Source: Phycisphaerales bacterium (GTDB lineage Bacteria > Planctomycetota > Phycisphaerae > Phycisphaerales > UBA1924). Taken from it: a DNA stretch of 64,000 bases. Below, in pieces: positions 61,338 to 64,000 of this stretch. The stretch is from positions 62,001 to 126,000 of the forward strand of contig JAVJVK010000013.1 in NCBI GenBank assembly GCA_040221175.1. Reading direction: 5' to 3'. The notes below the pieces were generated by a model. It saw only the letters and a list, made by a program, of their open reading frames with translations, searched no databases and was not told the origin of the DNA. Made by a program: the position numbers and the translations under genes. Each line of letters starts with the position of its first letter. Position 1 is the stretch's first letter.

Positions 61338-62927
61338 CTAATTCGGCGGGGACTCATCCAGTCCCCTCGACGCCTCCTGCACCAACTGCCGCTCCACTTC
61401 CTGAACACTCGCCAACTCCCCCTCCGTCCCCGCCACCACCGTCGCCACCATCGCGTCGCCGGTGATGTTGCAGGTGGTGCGGCACATGTCCAGCAGGCGG
61501 TCGACGCCCAGGATGGCGGCGATGCCCTCGAGGGGGACACCCACGCTTTGCAGCACGATCACCAGCATGATGACGCCCGCGCCGGGCACGCCGGCGGTGC
61601 CGATGGAGGCGAGCGTGGCGGTGCCGACGATGGCGAGCTGGTCGCCGAGCCCGAGGTTCATGCTGTAGAGCTGGGCGATGAAGACGGCCGCCACGCCCTG
61701 ATACAGCGCCGTCCCGTCCATGTTGATGGTGGCGCCCAGGGGCAGCACGAAGCTGGAGACCTCGTCGCTCACGCCCAGGCGCTTCTCGACGCACTCCATC
61801 GTCACCGGCAGCGTCGCGCTGCTGCTGGCGCTGCTGAAGGCCAGGAGCTGCGCGGGGGCGATGGCCTTGTAGAACCGGCCCGGGCCCACGCCCGTGAAGA
61901 GCTTCAGGACTAATGGGTACACGGCGAACACCATGAGCGCCAGCCCGCCCACGACGCACAGGCTGTAGACCGCGAGCGCACCGAGGACCTCGAGTCCCAG
62001 GTCGGCCACCACCTTCACGATGAGCGCAAAGACGGCGATGGGGGCGGTGAGCATCAGCAACTCCACGAGCTTGATGACCGCCTTGGTCATGCCATCGCAG
62101 AAGTCGACGACGGGCTTGGCTTCGGACGGCAGGATGAGGCTGAGCCCGATGCCAATCAGCAGCGCGAGGAACACGATCTGCAGCATGTTCCCCTCGGCGA
62201 TGGCCGCGAAGGGGTTGGCGGCGACGAGGTCGACGATGCGCTCCCACGGGTTCAGGTCGCCGCTGGCCTGGGCGACGTCCACGCCGCCCTGGGCCGCGTC
62301 CTTGTAGTCGGCCAGCAGGCGATCGCGCATCTCCTGCGGCACGAACGCGCCCGGGCGCGCAATGTTGGCGATGACCAGGCCCAGCGAGATCGCAACCGCC
62401 GTCGTGACCAGGTAGATGCCGATGGTCTTGCCGCCGATGCGGCTGAGCTTGGTCAGGTTGTTCAGCGTGCTGACGCCCACGATGAGGCTGAACAGCACGA
62501 TGGGCACGGCGATGAAGCGCAGGCAACGCATGAACAGGTCGCCCACGAAGAGGTTGGCGTTGCGGATGAACCGCGACGCGTGGGCCAGGAAGCTGGCGTC
62601 CTGGTTGGCGACGGCGATGCCGAGCCGCTCGAGGTCGGAGTCTTCGAGTTCGGTCGGATCGAGCACGGCCCACTCGGGCAGGCCGGCGTCGGTGGCGACC
62701 TGGGCGAAGGGCTTGCCATCGGGCATGACCAGCACGCGCTCTTTTGCCAGGAAGGCCGGCACGTTGTCGACGCCCATCGACGCCCAGGTCCCCTGCGTCC
62801 ACGCGAGGTTGATGATCAGGCCGACCACGATGCCGGCGACCAGGCCGATGATGATCTGCCAGTGCAGGGCCAGGCCCTTTCGGCGGGACGGAATGCGGCC
62901 CGGGGTGGTCGTCGGGGCGTCGGCCAT
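61338..62927 (-). CDS. Dicarboxylate/amino acid:cation symporter (DAACS family)
   Basis: A 529-residue sodium or proton symporter of the GltP/DctA fold. Diagnostic segments: SSASSSATLPVTMECVEKRL (hairpin 1), GATINMDGTALYQGVAAVFI (helix 7), and ASIGTAGVPGAGVIMLVIVL (hairpin 2). About 110 extra residues after helix 1 (VDNVPAFLAKERVLVMPDGK onwards) extend the outer loop compared with typical members of about 430 residues. Substrate is glutamate, aspartate or C4-dicarboxylates; sequence alone does not decide. ATG at 62927 has AGGAGG upstream. Confidence 0.92.
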   Translation of the reverse strand: MADAPTTTPGRIPSRRKGLALHWQIIIGLVAGIVVGLIINLAWTQGTWASMGVDNVPAFLAKERVLVMPDGKPFAQVATDAGLPEWAVLDPTELEDSDLERLGIAVANQDASFLAHASRFIRNANLFVGDLFMRCLRFIAVPIVLFSLIVGVSTLNNLTKLSRIGGKTIGIYLVTTAVAISLGLVIANIARPGAFVPQEMRDRLLADYKDAAQGGVDVAQASGDLNPWERIVDLVAANPFAAIAEGNMLQIVFLALLIGIGLSLILPSEAKPVVDFCDGMTKAVIKLVELLMLTAPIAVFALIVKVVADLGLEVLGALAVYSLCVVGGLALMVFAVYPLVLKLFTGVGPGRFYKAIAPAQLLAFSSASSSATLPVTMECVEKRLGVSDEVSSFVLPLGATINMDGTALYQGVAAVFIAQLYSMNLGLGDQLAIVGTATLASIGTAGVPGAGVIMLVIVLQSVGVPLEGIAAILGVDRLLDMCRTTCNITGDAMVATVVAGTEGELASVQEVERQLVQEASRGLDESPPN

Positions 62928-63020
62928 GGGAACCTCCTGCGAGTGCGTTCTTATCCTCGAACGGCCTAGTGAATCCGCCAACCCTATGCGGCTCGCGTTC
63001 GCGACCCGTTACCATACGGG

Positions 63021-64000
63021 GTGGCGAGGAACCAGCAAGTCAGCAGCCGGCGATACCGGCACTACATCGAGCGTGAACGCGAGCGGCGGGCGGAGGCCAG
63101 GGAGCCCAGCGACGACCCCCTCGCCAGGAAGGGCAAGCGCTCGCGCGGCTTCGGCACGCTGGCGCGCCAGTTCTGGAAGCTGCTGCGCGGCCATCGCGGC
63201 ATGGTCATCGCCTCGCTGGTCACGCTGACGATCGCGACCGGCCTGGGCCTGCTGCTGCCGCTGTCGACCAAGATCGCCCTGGACTACATCCTGAGCACCG
63301 AGCCCGGTCTGAGCGGGCTGGCCGAGAACCTGCCCGAGCCCCAGCGCGGGCGGTCGCTCGAGGCTCTGGGATCGATGGGCGATGCCGAACTGAGGACGCT
63401 GCGGTGGCGGGCGCTGCTGGTCTTGTGCGGGGCGATGATGATCGTCGCGACGCTGGGCGTGGCCTTCGGCATCTGGGGCCGCTGGCAGATGACGCGCATG
63501 ACCAAGCGCGTGCAGGCGATGCTGCGCCGCCGCGTGTTCGAGCACGCCGCGCGGCTCCCGCTGCACAGGGTCCAGGCGATGCGCTCGGGCGGCGTCTCGA
63601 GCATCCTGAGAGAAGACGCCGGCGCGGCGGCCGAACTGCTCTTCGGCATGATCTACAACCCCTGGCGCGCCGCCGTCACGCTGCTGGGCGCGCTCATCGC
63701 CATGGCGGTTGTCGACTGGCGGATGCTGGTGGGGGCCATCTTCCTGCTGCCGGTCGTGTGGGTCACGCACCGCGCGTGGATCGGGCGCATCCGGCCCATT
63801 TACCGCGATGTCAGAAAGACCCGCAGCGAGATCGACGCCCACGCGACGGAAGCGTTCGGTGGCGCAAGGGTCGTCCGCGGCTTCCACCGCGAGCAGCAGG
63901 AGGCCAGCCGCTTCACCGGGGGCGTGCACCTGATGGCCCGCCAGGAGCTGCGCGCGTGGTGGTGGAGCCGGTCTGTGGAACTGGTCTGGTCGGTCATGAT
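63021..64000 (+). CDS. ABC exporter membrane domain (partial, runs off the right edge)
   Basis: The first 326 codons of a type IV (MsbA-like) ABC half-transporter. A basic cytoplasmic N-terminus (SSRRYRHYIERERERRAEAR) precedes the membrane domain: helices near residues 55-80, 130-155, 210-230 and 235-255. The conserved helix 2-4 features include MTKRVQAMLRRRVFEHAARL and the coupling-region MRSGGVSSILREDAGAAAEL. Residues YRDVRKTRSEIDAHATEAFG and VVRGFHREQQEASRF mark the second intracellular loop. The nucleotide-binding domain is outside the window. It starts at GTG (63021). Confidence 0.87.
   Translation, partial: MARNQQVSSRRYRHYIERERERRAEAREPSDDPLARKGKRSRGFGTLARQFWKLLRGHRGMVIASLVTLTIATGLGLLLPLSTKIALDYILSTEPGLSGLAENLPEPQRGRSLEALGSMGDAELRTLRWRALLVLCGAMMIVATLGVAFGIWGRWQMTRMTKRVQAMLRRRVFEHAARLPLHRVQAMRSGGVSSILREDAGAAAELLFGMIYNPWRAAVTLLGALIAMAVVDWRMLVGAIFLLPVVWVTHRAWIGRIRPIYRDVRKTRSEIDAHATEAFGGARVVRGFHREQQEASRFTGGVHLMARQELRAWWWSRSVELVWSVM

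Overview
The window looks like a chromosome segment from a planctomycete, most likely of the class Phycisphaerae (order Phycisphaerales). The reasons are a high G+C content (roughly two thirds, judged by eye), five secreted proteins that end in a duplicated 'GC-type' dockerin (ending GCP, GCG or GCE), a PEP-CTERM-like protein whose tail carries PAPAS, a hydrophobic stretch and RRRR, a planctomycete-type two-helix zinc-ribbon protein, and lipid A kinase LpxK (a Gram-negative envelope). No rRNA, tRNA, CRISPR array, transposase or prophage was seen. Most of it is ordinary core chromosome, mixed with lineage-specific secreted proteins.

Layout. 1-1977: the start of a PrpB-like lyase (minus strand), a coiled-coil protein and ApaG. 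1978-4379: a two-gene kynurenine-pathway operon (ACMSD then kynureninase). 4380-12461: an accessory block with a PEP-CTERM protein, two GC-dockerin proteins, a 21-bp tandem repeat array, a TPR protein coupled to a Gly/Asp-repeat protein, and a fibronectin-like protein. 12462-14923: a 27-28 bp repeat and a membrane SpoIIE-type phosphatase. 14948-21295: a tight minus-strand operon encoding a C39-like peptidase, a RimK-like (RLAN) ATP-grasp ligase, a GCS2-type carboxylate-amine ligase, an N-formylglutamate amidohydrolase-like enzyme, a small unknown protein and an OppC-like permease. This is the best candidate for a poorly described system. 21410-24868: an RMND1/DUF155-like membrane protein, a zinc-ribbon protein, a GC-dockerin protein, PlsY and a small protein.

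25096-33176: an oligopeptide ABC importer operon (binding protein, two strongly enlarged permeases, one ATPase) followed by a glycosyltransferase-like gene. 33335-38889: a secreted protein, exonuclease VII (xseA, xseB), a prepilin peptidase, two small membrane proteins and an OmpA-like lipoprotein. 38989-44494: a glycine-zipper stress-type protein, LpxK, a small membrane protein, Maf, an omega-amidase and an APC transporter with a universal-stress-like tail. 44826-49188: a membrane Ser/Thr kinase, infC (which appears to start at AUC) and an ExbD/TonB-like cluster. 49293-51711: bifunctional nuclease, TruD and a HAD phosphatase in an overlapping operon. 51769-55516: glutamate dehydrogenase and ribosomal protein S1. 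55955-64000: a MarR regulator with an inverted repeat over its start, two GC-dockerin proteins, a B12-dependent acyl-CoA mutase large subunit, a lower-GC orphan gene, a dicarboxylate symporter and the start of an ABC exporter.

Start codons were chosen from ribosome binding sites, family N-termini and operon overlaps, so some differ from the longest open frame. All family assignments come from reading the translated sequence; no database search was run.
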